From: Hemibagrus wyckioides
Taxonomy: Eukaryota; Chordata; Actinopteri; Siluriformes; Bagridae
Assembly: GCF_019097595.1 (NCBI RefSeq)
Contig: NC_080717.1
Coordinates: forward strand, 26,003,876 to 26,067,875
Direction of reading: 5' to 3'
DNA length: 64,000 nucleotides
Part shown: one piece after another, positions 34,823 through 47,483 of the stretch
How positions within the stretch are numbered: position 1 is the stretch's first letter
Layout of the letters: every line of letters starts with the position of its first letter
Translations under genes and position numbers: made by a program
The notes under the pieces: model-generated
The model's input: only the letters and a program-made list of their open reading frames with translations
Databases searched by the model: none
Told to the model about the DNA's origin: nothing

Positions 34823-36442
34823 CTGTGTATTCCCCAAATGTTTAATCATCACCGCAGTCACTGTTAGCTTCTTGTCGTGTACAGTTAGCATTTTGGCTTC
34901 TTATCAGCAAGATTCAGAACCTCCATTAAGCTGATAAGCTTTCTCTGACTGTCACTTTTACTGGAGCCATTCACTTATAAAATGTGCTTTTTAGGTAGAC
35001 CTTTCAAACACACACACACACACACACAAACACACACACGAGCACGCAGCACACACACAGGCAATTTGAGATCTGTGCAAAAATCTGGAGATAAGAGTCA
35101 CTGCACATCACTCGTTTGATGAAATATTCATTTTGCTACTGTGATTTTAAAGCTCTGTAAAGAGGATGGGCAGAATGTAAATAAGCGTGAGAGACGAAAT
35201 TAAATAATCCACTAGATTCCTATTTATAGTTTCTGTTCAATTAAATACAACACTTTCACGGGAAAAAGGACCCTATTATGAAATAGTATTTGATGTTCAT
35301 AGACTAGAAAGCACACATCTTCCACAGATCATTTTGCTCCAAAAAAAAAAAAAAAAATGACATCCACCTTATTCAGATTCCATCTGCTGGATAAGACGTC
35401 TGGTCGTCTCACAAGAACCTCACCTGAAGGTCAGTCTGATGCTAATGAGCCCAAATTGCTGCATGTTGCTTCGTGCGCCTTTGTAGAAGGCTAATTAGGC
35501 TAGCAGTAAGAGTGTGTGTTCATACTTATCGTTAAGTCTATTGAGTTTCTATTGAAATGAAACAGATGATCCAATCCACCTGCAAAACCCTGTTTTGGGA
35601 AGAAACCAGAAAACCCAAAGCTGCACCTTTCACCCATAACAGCGATGCCCTCCTAATTACGGCTCTACTCCATGCCAGGTAACCTAATCGTAGCTAGCAT
35701 GAAAGTTTCCTCGAGACTAATCAAGTCAGTGTTGTTGTTGTTGTTGTTTTGATGCATCAACAAATCTTCCCCAAATAAATCACTCACAGATTTCCCAAAG
35801 GTGTCGAACCAGAACCTCAATCAGTATTTTGCATTTCAAACAAACACAAACTCACTTCACCTCCAACACGCCCCCAGAGACCCCGCCCCTCCCCCGATCC
35901 TGTACAACATCTGTTTAATTGGGGCGATGAATATTAAAATGCAAGGCTTTGTTACTCTGTACAGAGAAACCCTACGACTGTTCGGTGGTGTTTGCTGAAA
36001 AACTCAAAAGCGGAAGCTATTACATGTTTTGCGTAACGTATTATATCACAATTTATACCATTTCTACTATTACAGAACGAAAGGGGAAGCAGAACAGCTT
36101 CACATGGATCATAGCAGGAAGCAATAAACGGCATTTGGGTTATTCGGGTTATAATCTCCATCCGCGGCAGTTCTGCTGAGTGCTGGGAAATTCACCGGCA
36201 TTTAAAACCATGTGTGTGTGTGTGTGTGTGTGTCTGTGTGACTGACTGACTTGACATCCGAAGGTGTAAATTGCCTTTAAAGCACTGGGGTAAAGATGTC
36301 AGGATGGTTTTGTAAGTGGATGATAAATGGTGTCATGGACCTCCGCATCTGTTCCGGGATATTGTTCCAGTTTGATATAGCCTACTTTACTTGTCTTTTC
36401 ATTTTTATTCTCTGTACAGAATGGTTTTCATTTGTCACACAA

Positions 36443-36479
<37 letters not shown>

Positions 36480-37363
36480 GACACACTTCCTTTGAATAAC
36501 CCAGTAAACTCCTTGCTTTGTTCTGTTTAAGTGACATTTATGGATTGCTTTCTACTTAGTTCAAATTACCTCAGGAGGGTAAAACATAATAGCGGCAAAA
36601 TTAAAATACTGTTCTCTGTGCATTTGGTTTTTTTTTTGATGATGATGTTTGATGAACACAAATGCAAATGGTTCAATAGAATCAAGTGTGTCTGAAACCA
36701 GAGCAGGGAACAATAGCACTCGGACCTCAGCAAACATGGCCAGTGTGAAAAACCACCTAAATCATCACATCTCGCTTTCCTGCTGATCCCCTGACCCCAC
36801 GTGACCTCACTTCATATCGGATCTTTAGTGTATCTGCTTGCTGGATTCAATAAAGCTATGCAATCCTCTGATATGATGCAGAGTCTGAGAAGGTCTAACA
36901 CGGTGAGCCACAAGGTTCTCATTTAGGCTTGCTTACACTGTAAACAGTGATAAAGCCTGATTTCCAGTTTGTACGTGATGCTGGTGAAATAAAGTGTTGC
37001 TTAAAGAGGTTGTGAAGAAAATTAATTTTCCGTACACTACCTGAGCTTAGCTTATGGTTTAGGACAGATTTTATGCTCGCATTAGATTCAGTTTCCTTTA
37101 AAGCTCTAAATGATTTTATTTCAGGTTAAATACTATATATCTTGCTGATCTCCTGAAGCAGTATAGTCCATCACAAGCAGTTCACTAAGCTAAATCCGGC
37201 CACATGATAATCCTGAGGATCATTCACAGCTCATTCGGTAGCTTCTTCAAACTGCCACATACAGTAGATTTGAAGAAATTCTAGCTTTGAAGCTGCTTTT
37301 TATTCATTTCTTGTTTACTATTCTTGGATTGTCTGGTCTGTAATTGTTATTTTACCAATCAGT
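34823..37363. other. Unique sequence with microsatellites, possible CNE
   Basis: (CA)n at about 35007-35060, poly-A at 35341-35357, (TTG)n at 35731-35747, (GT)n at 36213-36233 and (CA)n at 36446-36478. The interval 35870-36190 has balanced composition and no repeats and may be a conserved non-coding element. No gene is supported. Confidence 0.45.
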
Positions 37364-37830
37364 GGAGTTTGTTTCTGTTTTCTAGTGTCCATGTTGATGA
37401 TTGAGTGTCTCTGTCATGTCTCACTCCACAGTGGAGGTTAATATGAAGCTCATACGAAAGTAGACACTCGGACTTTAAGAATTTGTAGCGTTTCATAAAT
37501 ATTTCTGTTTTTCACAAGCCTACCAGGGGCAGTATATTCATAGAAAAGTCCCAAATAAACATTTTTTTCCCCCACACAAATGCTTGGATCTTCAAAGTAA
37601 ATGTTGATATCGAACCCATTTCTGCTCTCTGAGATGCTCCGAGTGCTTGTTCATCTAAAAAGCAGCTCAGATTTGATCTTCAACCAGTAAAATTCTGTGT
37701 AAGGTTCTCTGACAGAGGGAAAAACACACGTCTAAAACACTCCGAAAGACGACAGAGTCGTTTTAGATCAGACTCACAGCCTGAACATCATTCGTTTATT
37801 TACACTGATTGAAAATGTTCCATAAAAGGA
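37364..37830. repeat. Unidentified dispersed repeat, copy 1
   Basis: About 465 bp align with 58276-58693 at roughly 80-90% identity by eye. Shared anchors include TTTTCTAGTGTCCATGTTGA, GGTTAATATGAAGCTCATA, AATGTTGATATC, TTTGATCTTCAACCAGT and TTTTAGATCAGACTCACA. Copy 1 has about 50 extra bases in the middle. No terminal inverted repeat, poly-A tail or coding frame is evident. Confidence 0.8.
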
Positions 37831-38897
37831 TTTTGCGCTCTGCTGGCAAACTTGCAGAATGGTGGACTGGACAAAAAGGGTAAAGAATTTGTCTTCACAT
37901 GTAAGCTACTCTGGGTTTTTTTTGGGTTTTGTCGTTTCTTGTGTTTCATGGTCATTTTCCATTAAATATATATTTCTTTTTAAGGTTAGTAAAAAGAGAT
38001 TTATGTGCTATTACTATTATAAGCGTGTGTTCTTAAATCAAGGACGTCTCTCGCTCGGCATCTCTCTTAACCCTGCTTCTCTCATTCTTATCCCTGCTTT
38101 AAAAGCCTCATCCCTGTGCATTAAACTGACCAGCGACTCTCGGGATGTATTGATCTTCTGCAAGCTCTAATTAAATGAAAGTCTAGTCTGGTCACCGGAC
38201 TAATCGGTTTCTAATTTTCCTTTTAAAAGCAGTTCATTAGAAAAGGCAAGGCTGTGCGCTGTGTTCCTGCTCGGCTTGTCCGTGGATGATCAAGCTCTCT
38301 ATCGTCTATCAGACATTGGTTGACAGAACAAAGTTGGCCCCGATATGTCCGTCTCCTCACGCTTCCACACGCTCGCAGTTTGACTTGACTTCAAACAACA
38401 GAGCGAGAGAAAGTGAGCGAGAGTGATGGAGAGAAAGATGTTGTAATGTTTTAATGGCTTTCCTGCAGTCCTGAGATATGAAATATTAATTAATAGAAGC
38501 AGATTTATGCCGGTTATCCCACAGCCTGCGGTATGCGCCGGGGTTCGAGCGAGAGCTGACGAAGGTTCTGGAAAAAAGTGATCAAAAGCCTCCACTGCGG
38601 GTCAAAATCAGAGTTTGAAAAAGATCTGGACTTTATGGAAAGCTTCAGAGGAAGATATTCTCTATTAAAACTTCAGTACTTACTTACTCACTTCTAGTAG
38701 TTTAACCTCTGCACATTTATTTTCTACACAATCTTAGAGTAGAATTAGAATTCTACACAATCTGCTCATCACACAGCTTCTAACCCTGTAATATATTCTG
38801 TACAGCTCTGTTCTGTCTCTACAGCGATCTCAGTCTGGAACACAGAGTTGTGTAACTGTGTATTCACGTACATTTATATGTATTTTTTACATAGAGT
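37831..38897. other. Unique sequence
   Basis: No gene recognised. The part 38030-38240 is repeat-free, with TAATTAAATGAA homeobox-type motifs, and may be regulatory. Confidence 0.4.
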
Positions 38898-39978
38898 TTA
38901 CACTACTCTACACTTTAATCTTTATTCTACTGCACTCTACACTTTACTGTACTGTCTTTTACTGTACACCACTCTACTCTATACTCTACTCCACTCTATA
39001 CTCTACTGTACTCCACTCTACTCTATACTCTACTTTACTGTATTCCACTCTACTCTACTCTTTATTGTACTGTACTGTACTCCACTCTAGTCTTTACTGT
39101 ACTCTACTCTACACTCTACTCTTTACTGTACTGTACTCTTTATTGTACTGTACTCTACTTTTTATTGTACTGTACTCTACACTCTACTCTTTACTGTACT
39201 GTACTGTACTCCACTATACACTCTACTCTTTACTGTACTGTACTGTACTCCACTATACACTCTACTCTTTACTGTACTGTACTCTACACTCTACTTTTTA
39301 CTGAACTGTATGGTACTCTACACTCTACTCTTTACTGTACTCTACTCTACACTTTACTCTTTAATGTACTCTACTCTACACTTTACTCTTTAATGTACTC
39401 CACTCTACTCTTTACTGTACTGTACTCTTTATTGTACTGTACTCTACTTTTTATTGTACTCTACTCTACACTCTACTCTTTACTGTACTGTACTCTTTAT
39501 TGTACTGTACTCTACTTTTTATTGTACTGTACTCTACACTCTACTCTTTACTGTACTGTACTCTTTATTGTACTGTACTCTACTTTTTATTGTACTGTAC
39601 TCTACACTCTACTCTTTACTGTACTGTACTGTACTCCACTATACACTCTACTCTTTACTGTACTGTACTGTACTCCACTATACACTCTACTCTTTACTGT
39701 ACTGTACTCTACACTCTACTTTTTACTGAACTGTATGGTACTCTACACTCTACTCTTTACTGTACTCTACTCTACACTTTACTCTTTAATGTACTCTACT
39801 CTACACTTTACTCTTTAATGTACTCTACTCTACTCTTTACTGTACTCTATTCTACACTCTGCTGGACTGCACTCCACTCCACTCTACCCTTTCCTCTACA
39901 CTCTACTTTAATGAACACTACACACTATACTCTACTCTACTTTACTCAACTCTCCTCTACTGCTACTCTCACTGTACT
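38898..39978. repeat. TACTC/TACTG pentamer array, 1.1 kb
   Basis: Built from pentamers such as CTACT, TACTG, TTTAC and CACTC. It holds a large internal direct duplication: about 39155-39425 recurs at 39580-39845, offset 425 bp, marked by the rare word GAACTGTATGG at 39303 and 39728. The tyrosine/leucine-rich frames through it are artefacts. Confidence 0.95.
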
Positions 39979-40471
39979 GTGTTTGCCATTTCACCAATTT
40001 GAGTAACCATTCACAAAAGTCCACAAAAGTTGCATCACATATTTTGAACAGATTGTATGCACATAGGCATGAAGCTGTAAAGTGTTAAATGTGTTCCCCA
40101 AACACATCACCCTATTCATTATGGAAAGAAAATCATATGAAAGAAAAAGGAACAGAAAAACATACAACGAGGCCAGACTTCTTCTTGACATGAAAAGCTG
40201 TGTGTATGTGTGTGTAGTTTTAGACATCTTTTGTTTAATACTGAATTAGCATCAAATTGTCCCTCTATTCAGAGCTCTGAACCAATCGGTTACAGGAAAT
40301 CCGGTTCTGGTCCACATGCCAGCTGCGCCACAAGAGTCCGTTCTGCCCACAGGAGAAATCTGCTTGTGACAAAAGGTTTTTAAGAATCAATCTGTTTTTG
40401 AAAGCCCCCTCTCCTTCCAAAACAGTTTCATTATGCTAACGTGCTGTGAATCGAGAGTTCCATATTTCCAC

Positions 40472-40512
<41 letters not shown>

Positions 40513-42199
40513 GAGTAAAAAAAAAAACAGCATGAGGTGTTGATGGTTATGTCAGGTCATCTGCTTCTTTTTCTGAGAATGGAACCAGAAATCCAATATC
40601 TTGCCACAGCATGATCATCAAGACATTGAAGTGACAGCACAGAATCAGGACTCATACATTAGCTGCTTTATTTTATGACTCTGCTAACCTTATCAAGAGA
40701 TCGAGAAGCTCATCCTGAAACAAATATAAATGCGTACCTAATTCCCAGGCTAGCATAATGCTCTAGTTTCTGTCTCCGACTCGTGGCCCACACATTCTGT
40801 GTAATATGTAGACTTAAGGACACCAGAAAGCTGTGAGTGTGATGCAGCGAGGCTAAGTTTGTTTAGAGACTGTCAAACATGGTGGGGTGTTTTCAAAAGA
40901 AAGCCGATGAAAATCTAGTGAAAGTTTCCTTTCTTTTTAGAGATTTGCATCAATTTACTGCACAACTGTTTTATTCATTCTAGTCAGCTATCATCCTCTT
41001 CTCTTTGAAACTTGCTTCCAAGTGACACCACAGTTTAGGAAATGACCTCACGTTCTTTACAGAAGTCATGTATGTGAAAATTCAACATGGTGGGCTGTGA
41101 AAAGGGATTTTTACTTGGCTGCATCTCAGTCCACTCCCTAGCTCAGTAGTCAGGGGCAGATAAGTGAGTCGGCCATTTTTCAAGTCTCTCTCTCAAACGC
41201 AAAATCCTTCCAGTGTGCTGGAAAGTTTGCTGCCTAAAAAAAATCCCAGAATGCACCATAAAAATCGATGCCCACTCACTATGTTCCCAAATGACATCAT
41301 ATTCAGAGCTGAAACCTTTCAGATAAAAAAAAAGGCAGATGACAAAACTTTCTGATTGAGACAAACCCACAGCACAGACTCAGATAGAAATAAGTAGCTT
41401 ACAGCACACTCCAGAAACTTTATCCAGAGCTTGCACATCACTCTTGTTCCATAATCTAGTAGAAATGTATTTCAGGTTAACACAGCGGTCAGAAGCCTGG
41501 CTGTTGGAGGCTAATTGCTGTCAGGGGGTCGAAAAGGGTTCCTGTTGTAACAGCTTGACGGTCTACAGCCAACGCATCATGAATTATGTATGTAATTCTG
41601 CATAAAGTCTTATATTCGGCATCTCGGCTCAGTCCCGCTCCCTCGGGGAACCCTCGGCACACGATGTTCGGTAGTAACCGGATTTATTACTGCTGACCTC
41701 TTCTGTCCAGCGCATATTAGTGCGATCGTGAAAGAGATCTCATAGTATCCGGCCAGGAGCGAAACCCGGGCGAAACATTTATTGTTTTTCTTTTTACAAG
41801 GCTCATACGATCAGACGCCGGGAGATTTTTATTCAGTCTCACTGAGTTTATGTGGAACTCCATTTGCCTCCCCGGAACACAGTGAAATTTAATGCAGCAT
41901 TAGCACAGTGTTATTGTAACTTATAACAGGCTTACGAGTCACAGAATTAGGTAGAAAATGATATCCATTAATCTAACTAAGATACTTTAAACCAATACTG
42001 GACAGCCCTATTTTTTTAAATGATTATACTTTTACATTTGCTTGCTTTTTATGGCTTTTTTTTTTAATCAGAGCTGTGTTAGAAATAAGGCACAGTCTTA
42101 TTGTTTGAGTGCGTGACTCATAGATCTGAGGACACCAGCATGAAACTAAGAGAACAATGAGGCAAGATACAACACACACACACATACACACATAAACAT

Positions 42200-42260
<61 letters not shown>

Positions 42261-42466
42261 ACAGCCTCCAAGACTCAAGTTTGTTATTATAAAAAATAAA
42301 AATAAAAAATGAAACCAGACTATTAATTCCATGCTTAATAATTTCAGATATTTAAACGGTTGACCTTTCAATCTGCAAACATATTCCCTGCAATGCACAG
42401 CAACCTCTCTGAGCTTCTGGCCCACATTTGTGTTATTTTTTTCCGTTTGAGTTTTTTCTCTCTGCA
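39979..42466. other. Unique sequence with microsatellites
   Basis: (CT)n at 40481-40510, and (CA)n followed by (GA)n at 42172-42260. The interval 41560-41840 is repeat-free with higher GC and may be regulatory. No gene recognised. Confidence 0.5.
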
Positions 42467-43494
42467 TGCTTCAATACAATCATCCCTCAGCACCTGATTG
42501 AGAAGCTGAGCCTGCTGGACCTGAACACCTCCCTCTGCAACTGGATCCTGGACTTCCTGACTGGGAGACCTCAGTCAGTCTGGATCAGGAACAGCATCTC
42601 CAGCACCACCACACTGAGCACTGGAGCCCCTCAGGGTTGTGTGCTCAGCCCACTGCTGTTCACTCTGCTGACTCACGGTTATGCAGTAATGTACAGCTCC
42701 AACCACATCATCAAGTTCGCCGAAGACACATCGGCAAGAACGACGAGTCAGCATACAGAGAGGAGGTGCAGCAGCTAACAGCCTGGTGTAAAGCCAACAA
42801 CCTGTCTCTGAACGTCGACAAGACTAAAGAGATGGTTGTTGACTTTAGGACAAATCCTCTGTGCAGATCATCAAGAACACCAAATTCTTTGATGTTCACC
42901 TGGCAGAGGACCTCACCTGGTCAATCAACACCAGCTCCATCACCAAGTGAGTCCAACAGCATCTCTACTTCCTGCAAAGTCTCAGGAAAGCCCATCTTCT
43001 TCCACCCATCCTAACAGTGTTCTACAGAGGGACCATTGAGAGCATCCTGAGCAGCTGCATCACTGCCTGGTTTGAGAATTGCACTGTCTCAGATCATAAG
43101 ACACTACAGTGGATCATGAGGACAGCTGAAAAGATCATCAGAGTATCTCTCCCCTCTATCGCGGACATTTACACTACACGCTGCATCCGCAAAGCAAACA
43201 GCATTGTGGACGACCCCACACACCCCTCACACACACTCTTCACCATCCTGCCATCTGGAAAGAGGTACTGAAGCATTTGGGCCCTCACAACCAGACTGTG
43301 TAACAGTTTCTTTTCTCCAGCCATCATGCTCCTCAACATCCACATGTTGTTGCTGTTGTTTTTGTTCGGTAGCTATATGTTGTTATGTTGTTTTACATAG
43401 CACCAGGGTCCTGGAGAAACGTTGTCTCCTTTCACTATGTACTGCGTCAGCTATATGTGGTTGAAATGACAATAAAAGCTTCTTGACTTGACTT
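42467..43494 (+). pseudogene. L2/CR1-like LINE, 5'-truncated RT fragment
   Basis: The plus strand encodes the C-terminal half of a LINE reverse transcriptase across several frames. It starts [20 protein letters not shown], then [18 protein letters not shown] and [20 protein letters not shown]. The catalytic box is degraded (KFAEDTSA where a FADDT-type motif is expected). After a frameshift come [20 protein letters not shown] and VVDFR. The last part, 43017-43271, reads [17 protein letters not shown] and HPSHTLFTILPSGKRY. The 3'UTR ends AATAAAAGCTTC followed by two TTGACTTGAC-type units, typical of L2 tails. It is inactive. Confidence 0.9.
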
Positions 43495-44329
43495 GCATGT
43501 GTAATCCAGCTCAAGTTTTCCAGATGTACTCCAGATCCATTCCAGTGCTCCAGTCCATGTCTTACATTTCCCCCTAGTTCCTCATTACTCCTTGTGGCTA
43601 CTTAAATCTGCAGATTGGGTTGATTTGCTTAATGCATTCATTCACTCAAGATGTTGTTGCTAGTTGTTATAAATTTGATTAGTCTTATTGTTTATGAAGC
43701 GTGTGCTTGTTTTTCTTGCCTCAGATTTCCATTTTGGTTTTGTTTTATTCCATGTTTTTGGATTATGTATGTAATTAATTTGTCATTTGGGGAGTGTTGT
43801 GGGTGAGTGCTATTTTGTTTTGAAGATTAGGATTACGATTAGGATTAGGATTGTGTTTGTGGGAAATTCTGACCTGTATTTGGAGTTTTGTTATGTAAAG
43901 ATTGTTGTGGCCTAGTTTTAGGGTTTGATTTATTGTTTTAGGTTTGGGTTCACACATGAAGCTGTTAGTCGCAGATTAGTGGAAATATCAAGCAGGTGAG
44001 TTCACACACATGCAACATTTTTATTATAAAAAAAAAAAAACACAGTCGTCATGTTATGAACTTTATTTCTTCTCCTATGACAAGTTTAAACTGAAGTTTA
44101 CACATTTTCAGAAGCTTAAAATAATCAATTGGCTTGACTTGGCGTGAAAGTTTATCTGCAAGTTTATTCATCTTTTTAAGGCGGAACTTTTATTTTTATC
44201 TTGAGCCACCTTAAAAAATGTTTTGGTGTCATTTCAGGAAGCATCTATCATTAATTTGACATGTAGGAGCCATTTGAGCTTTCAGGAGCTGCTTGGAACA
44301 CAGGATTTTGAAGGTTATATCCAGAAAAA
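43495..44329. other. Unique sequence
   Basis: GATTAGGATTAGGATT near 43826-43852 is a short hexamer run. Nothing else is recognised. Confidence 0.5.
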
Positions 44330-44850
44330 ATGTGCACTACAACCCTTAAGGGTTCCTTCAGTGCTCCTGTGATGGTAAGGTTCTTTGTAGAATCCAACAA
44401 CTGGGTGTTGTTTTCTTTCAGTAGAACTTTGTTTTCTCAAAGATAAGAACTCTGATTTATCCAGTGAACCCCTAAAATACACTGAAGGTTCTGAAACGGT
44501 TCTTGGTCAGGGTGTCTGGTTCTATTGAGGACCTTTAACCTCCATGGAACATTTCCATGCACAAGTGGTTCTTTGTAGTTGGGGAAAAAACGGTTCATTA
44601 GAAATGGTTCTTCTATGTCATCGCTGTAAAAACATCTTTTTGGTTTGTATTCATCGTCTTCAACCGTGCCATTTTTGTCCTCTTGGTTCGACCCAGAACC
44701 CCGACCCTCAAGGACAATAGGGTTAAGAATGTAGGTGTTTTTCCTGTTCTTTTCTTTTTTCATTTTTTAAGCCAAGAACCAATATTTTTCCAGTGGACCC
44801 CTAAAAAATGTCTTGCGGAAGGCTTAAAGAACACTTTCTTCTCTATAGTA
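44330..44850. repeat. Degenerate GGTTCTTTGTAGAA-type repeat
   Basis: Words such as AAGGTTCTTTGTAGAATCC, GTGGTTCTTTGTAG and GAACCCCTAAAA recur about every 60-100 bp, as in a dispersed fish repeat built of GGTTCTTTGTAGAACC modules. The 108-codon minus-strand frame here is therefore not called as a gene. Confidence 0.5.
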
Positions 44851-46354
44851 CTCCATATTTTTGCTAATGATTGATTTTTTTTCTCATCAAGCACCCGACA
44901 ACTGAAACAATCTACATGGAGAAACTACATGTTTCCCCCATTTTGTCTGCACAAACTTTTGCACTCCACCTACTCCACGGTAGGTTCGCGCTATATGTCT
45001 AGTTCACAAACACGCAGGAACTCCGGCAGCGAGGAAATCTCTCCGAGTCTGAACATAATGACAGATTGACTGGTTGTCAGCAAAGAAAACACAATCATCT
45101 GCCTGTGCAGGAGGAAGCAATCTGGAGTAAACACACTGCGGCTCGGAGCTCTGTTCCACTTTAATATCCGGGAAGCTATCTGTGGACACACACACAAGAC
45201 CAATTTCATTTCTTTATCTCTCTCTCTTTTTTTTTCTGTAAACGAAACATTGACTGCATGAAATAAACCCGGTGTAATGTATGCGCTCCCATGACAGATG
45301 TTCAACACTGAGAACATTCAGAAACCTGCTTCGAAAATCGTTCTCCAAGAAGTTCTTATTAACGGCTACTCGAGACAGAAAGGAACAGAATCGCGGCATA
45401 TTTATAACCAGTGGCAGCTATTAATATTTATTGGATCATTTGGGAGGAAAAAATATTCCGAATCCCAGGCTGGATTTTATTATGCGTGACAGTGGAACTG
45501 CTTCACAGATGCAAAATTAATAAGTGTCATTTTAACTAATATGCCATATTTCACGCTGAGGTACGGTTTAAATTGGGGAATAGATCCTCTGAGGGCCGTA
45601 CCTGAAGAACAGAAAATAATAATAAAATTAATAATAAATATCCTGCATCTCAGTATAATGTGTTTATTTTTCTGTTTGTGTGATTGATGAACAAAACATT
45701 TAACTTTTTTCCAAAGCAAGATGAAAACATCAAGTCCGGCTAGAAACGCAATTATTTCTGAGACGCCCAGAGAGACGCCGTGTCTCCGGATGGAGAGAAT
45801 TAAAATTTTTCAGATCTCATGCTTGATAAAATTAGCCGTTTTAACGTATATAAAATGTTAATATCGAAATTTTAGACAGAAGTGATGCGATGTTTCTTCA
45901 CCGTAGTTTGATGTTAGACTTCGATCCTGAGACAGTAAAAAAAGGGGGGGGGCGTGGCTTATTTGATTGACATGTACACCGTTTGTGGTGAAGGTATTAC
46001 TGAGGAAGAGGAGAAGAATTGTGCACATGTTGTTTCAAGGTGAAGTGGGATTGATTTGTTGACACCCAGAAAAGTGAGTCTTCCTCTGTACAATCACTAA
46101 ATCTGTCTTTTCCACCTTCTTTAAAATCACAACATGTCTCCAGAAATCAATGAAGGCTCGCTCTAGAACTTTAGCTACACAAAGTTTAAGAGTTTCTGAC
46201 CGGTCAGCGTGTCGTGTCGTTCTGTCGGGAAATACAACCCGGACCAAATCTAATTTATTTACTTGGTATTGATGTTGTGGTGTAAGTTCCCCGGGAGCTC
46301 TTGGTTGTGACTATGAACAGTTATTTGCATTATTTTTTGGACATTATTTGCTGT
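44851..46354. other. Unique sequence, possible CNE
   Basis: 44985-45200 is repeat-free with balanced composition and is a candidate conserved element. No gene recognised. Confidence 0.4.
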
Positions 46355-46758
46355 CCGGTAGCGCCTAAATGAGGATGAGGTTCCCTTCTGAGCCTGGTTC
46401 TTCTCAAGGTTTCTTCCTCATGTCATCTCAGGGAGTTTTTCCTCATCACCGTCACCTCAGGCTTCTCATAAGGGATAAATGTTAGGGATAAATAGTAACA
46501 TAAATGTGGGATGTGGTAGCTTAGTGATTAAGGTGTTGGGGTACTGATCAGATGGTTTGAGATGGTTTGAGTCCCAGGTTCATGAAGCTGCTGAGCCCCT
46601 GAGCAAGGCTGTATAAAATGAGAAAAATTCTGGTTAAGGGTGTATTTCAGAAATGTAAGCTTTAAACTTTTTCAATTTATGTTTCTGTACTTCTATAAAG
46701 CCACTGTGAGACATTGTCCATTGTTAAAAGCGCTGTCCAAATAAATTGAATTGAATTG
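46355..46758 (+). mobile_element. L2-like LINE 3' end, split by a SINE
   Basis: It starts GATGAGGTTCCCTTCTGAGC with CTCAAGGTTTCTTCCTCATG and resumes after the SINE with AAAGCCACTGTGAGACATTG, TTAAAAGCGCTGTCC and (AATTG)n. It belongs to the family of the 9245, 54426 and 54865 copies. Confidence 0.75.
46513..46664 (+). mobile_element. tRNA-derived SINE nested in LINE end
   Basis: GTGGTAGCTTAGTGATTAAG is the A-box side, TTTGAGTCCCAGGTTCATG the B-box side, then GCCCCTGAGCAAGG and GTATAAAATGAGAAAAAT, ending GAAATGTAAGC. One short duplication (GATGGTTTGA) disturbs the head. Confidence 0.75.
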
Positions 46759-47221
46759 ATTGGTAAAATGTAACACAGTCATATTTACTACATTATTACT
46801 GTTCTTGCATCTTTTCCTGAAACATTCGACTCTAGGTCACCTCTATTAAAACACCGAAATGAAAATGTAAGTCTTTTCTTCAGGCTCTGGTGTTGTGTGA
46901 GAGAAATGGTAAGGATCGTGGAGAACCTGTTGAAAGCTCTGTACTGAAATCCCTACTGGAATCCAACACTGTAGCGGAAATGAAAGCAGCTGTTGGTGAA
47001 AGGAAACGCTACTATCTGTGCTATCTGGCAACCCTGCAAAACAGAAGCACTGTTAGGCTGAGGATATGTTTCATTAATGCTTCTGGCACATGTTTGTCGA
47101 TTAGCACTCAAGATTTCAGTTTGGCATCTTAAAGGAACACGCCAGCAGGAAAAATTGTGTATGTTTAGAGAGAACTATTTGTCTTTGGCGATTTCAGTGG
47201 GGATTTGTTGAGGGTGGCAGT
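46759..47221. other. Unique sequence
   Basis: An 80-codon frame at 46890-47132 lacks recognisable features. Not called as a gene. Confidence 0.5.
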
Positions 47222-47381
47222 GGAAGTGGTAGCTTAGTGGTTAAGGGATTGGGCTTCTGTTCAGAAGGTTGTGAGTTTGAAGCCCAGGTCCAAACTGCCT
47301 TAGTGCTCAGTTGTATAAAATGAGATGAAAATGTAAGTTGTTCTGGCTAAGAGTATCTGCTGAATGCCAGAAATGTAAAAG
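47222..47381 (+). mobile_element. tRNA-derived SINE, near complete
   Basis: Head GTGGTAGCTTAGTGGTTAAG with A box, B box in TGTGAGTTTGAAGCCCAGG, body TGTATAAAATGAGATGAAAA, tail CTGGCTAAGAGTATCTGCTG and AATGCCAGAAATGTAAA. It is the best-preserved copy in the window. Confidence 0.85.
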
Positions 47382-47483
47382 GCTGAATCATTCTGACATC
47401 ACAAGGAAATGTTATTGTTTAATTCTATTTTTTATAGCGCAAAACCAAGTGCAACAGTCATCAGCCCCATGTATGTCTTACAC

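Noticed and set aside
38848..40006. Several 80-217 codon frames rich in Y, L, S and T
   Set aside because: Overlapping readings of the TACTC/TACTG array.
44437..44763. 108-codon minus-strand frame with acidic/basic stretches
   Set aside because: Falls inside the GGTTCTTTGTAGAA-type dispersed repeat.
46890..47132. 80-codon plus-strand frame
   Set aside because: No domain and no exon borders; lies between a LINE end and a SINE.
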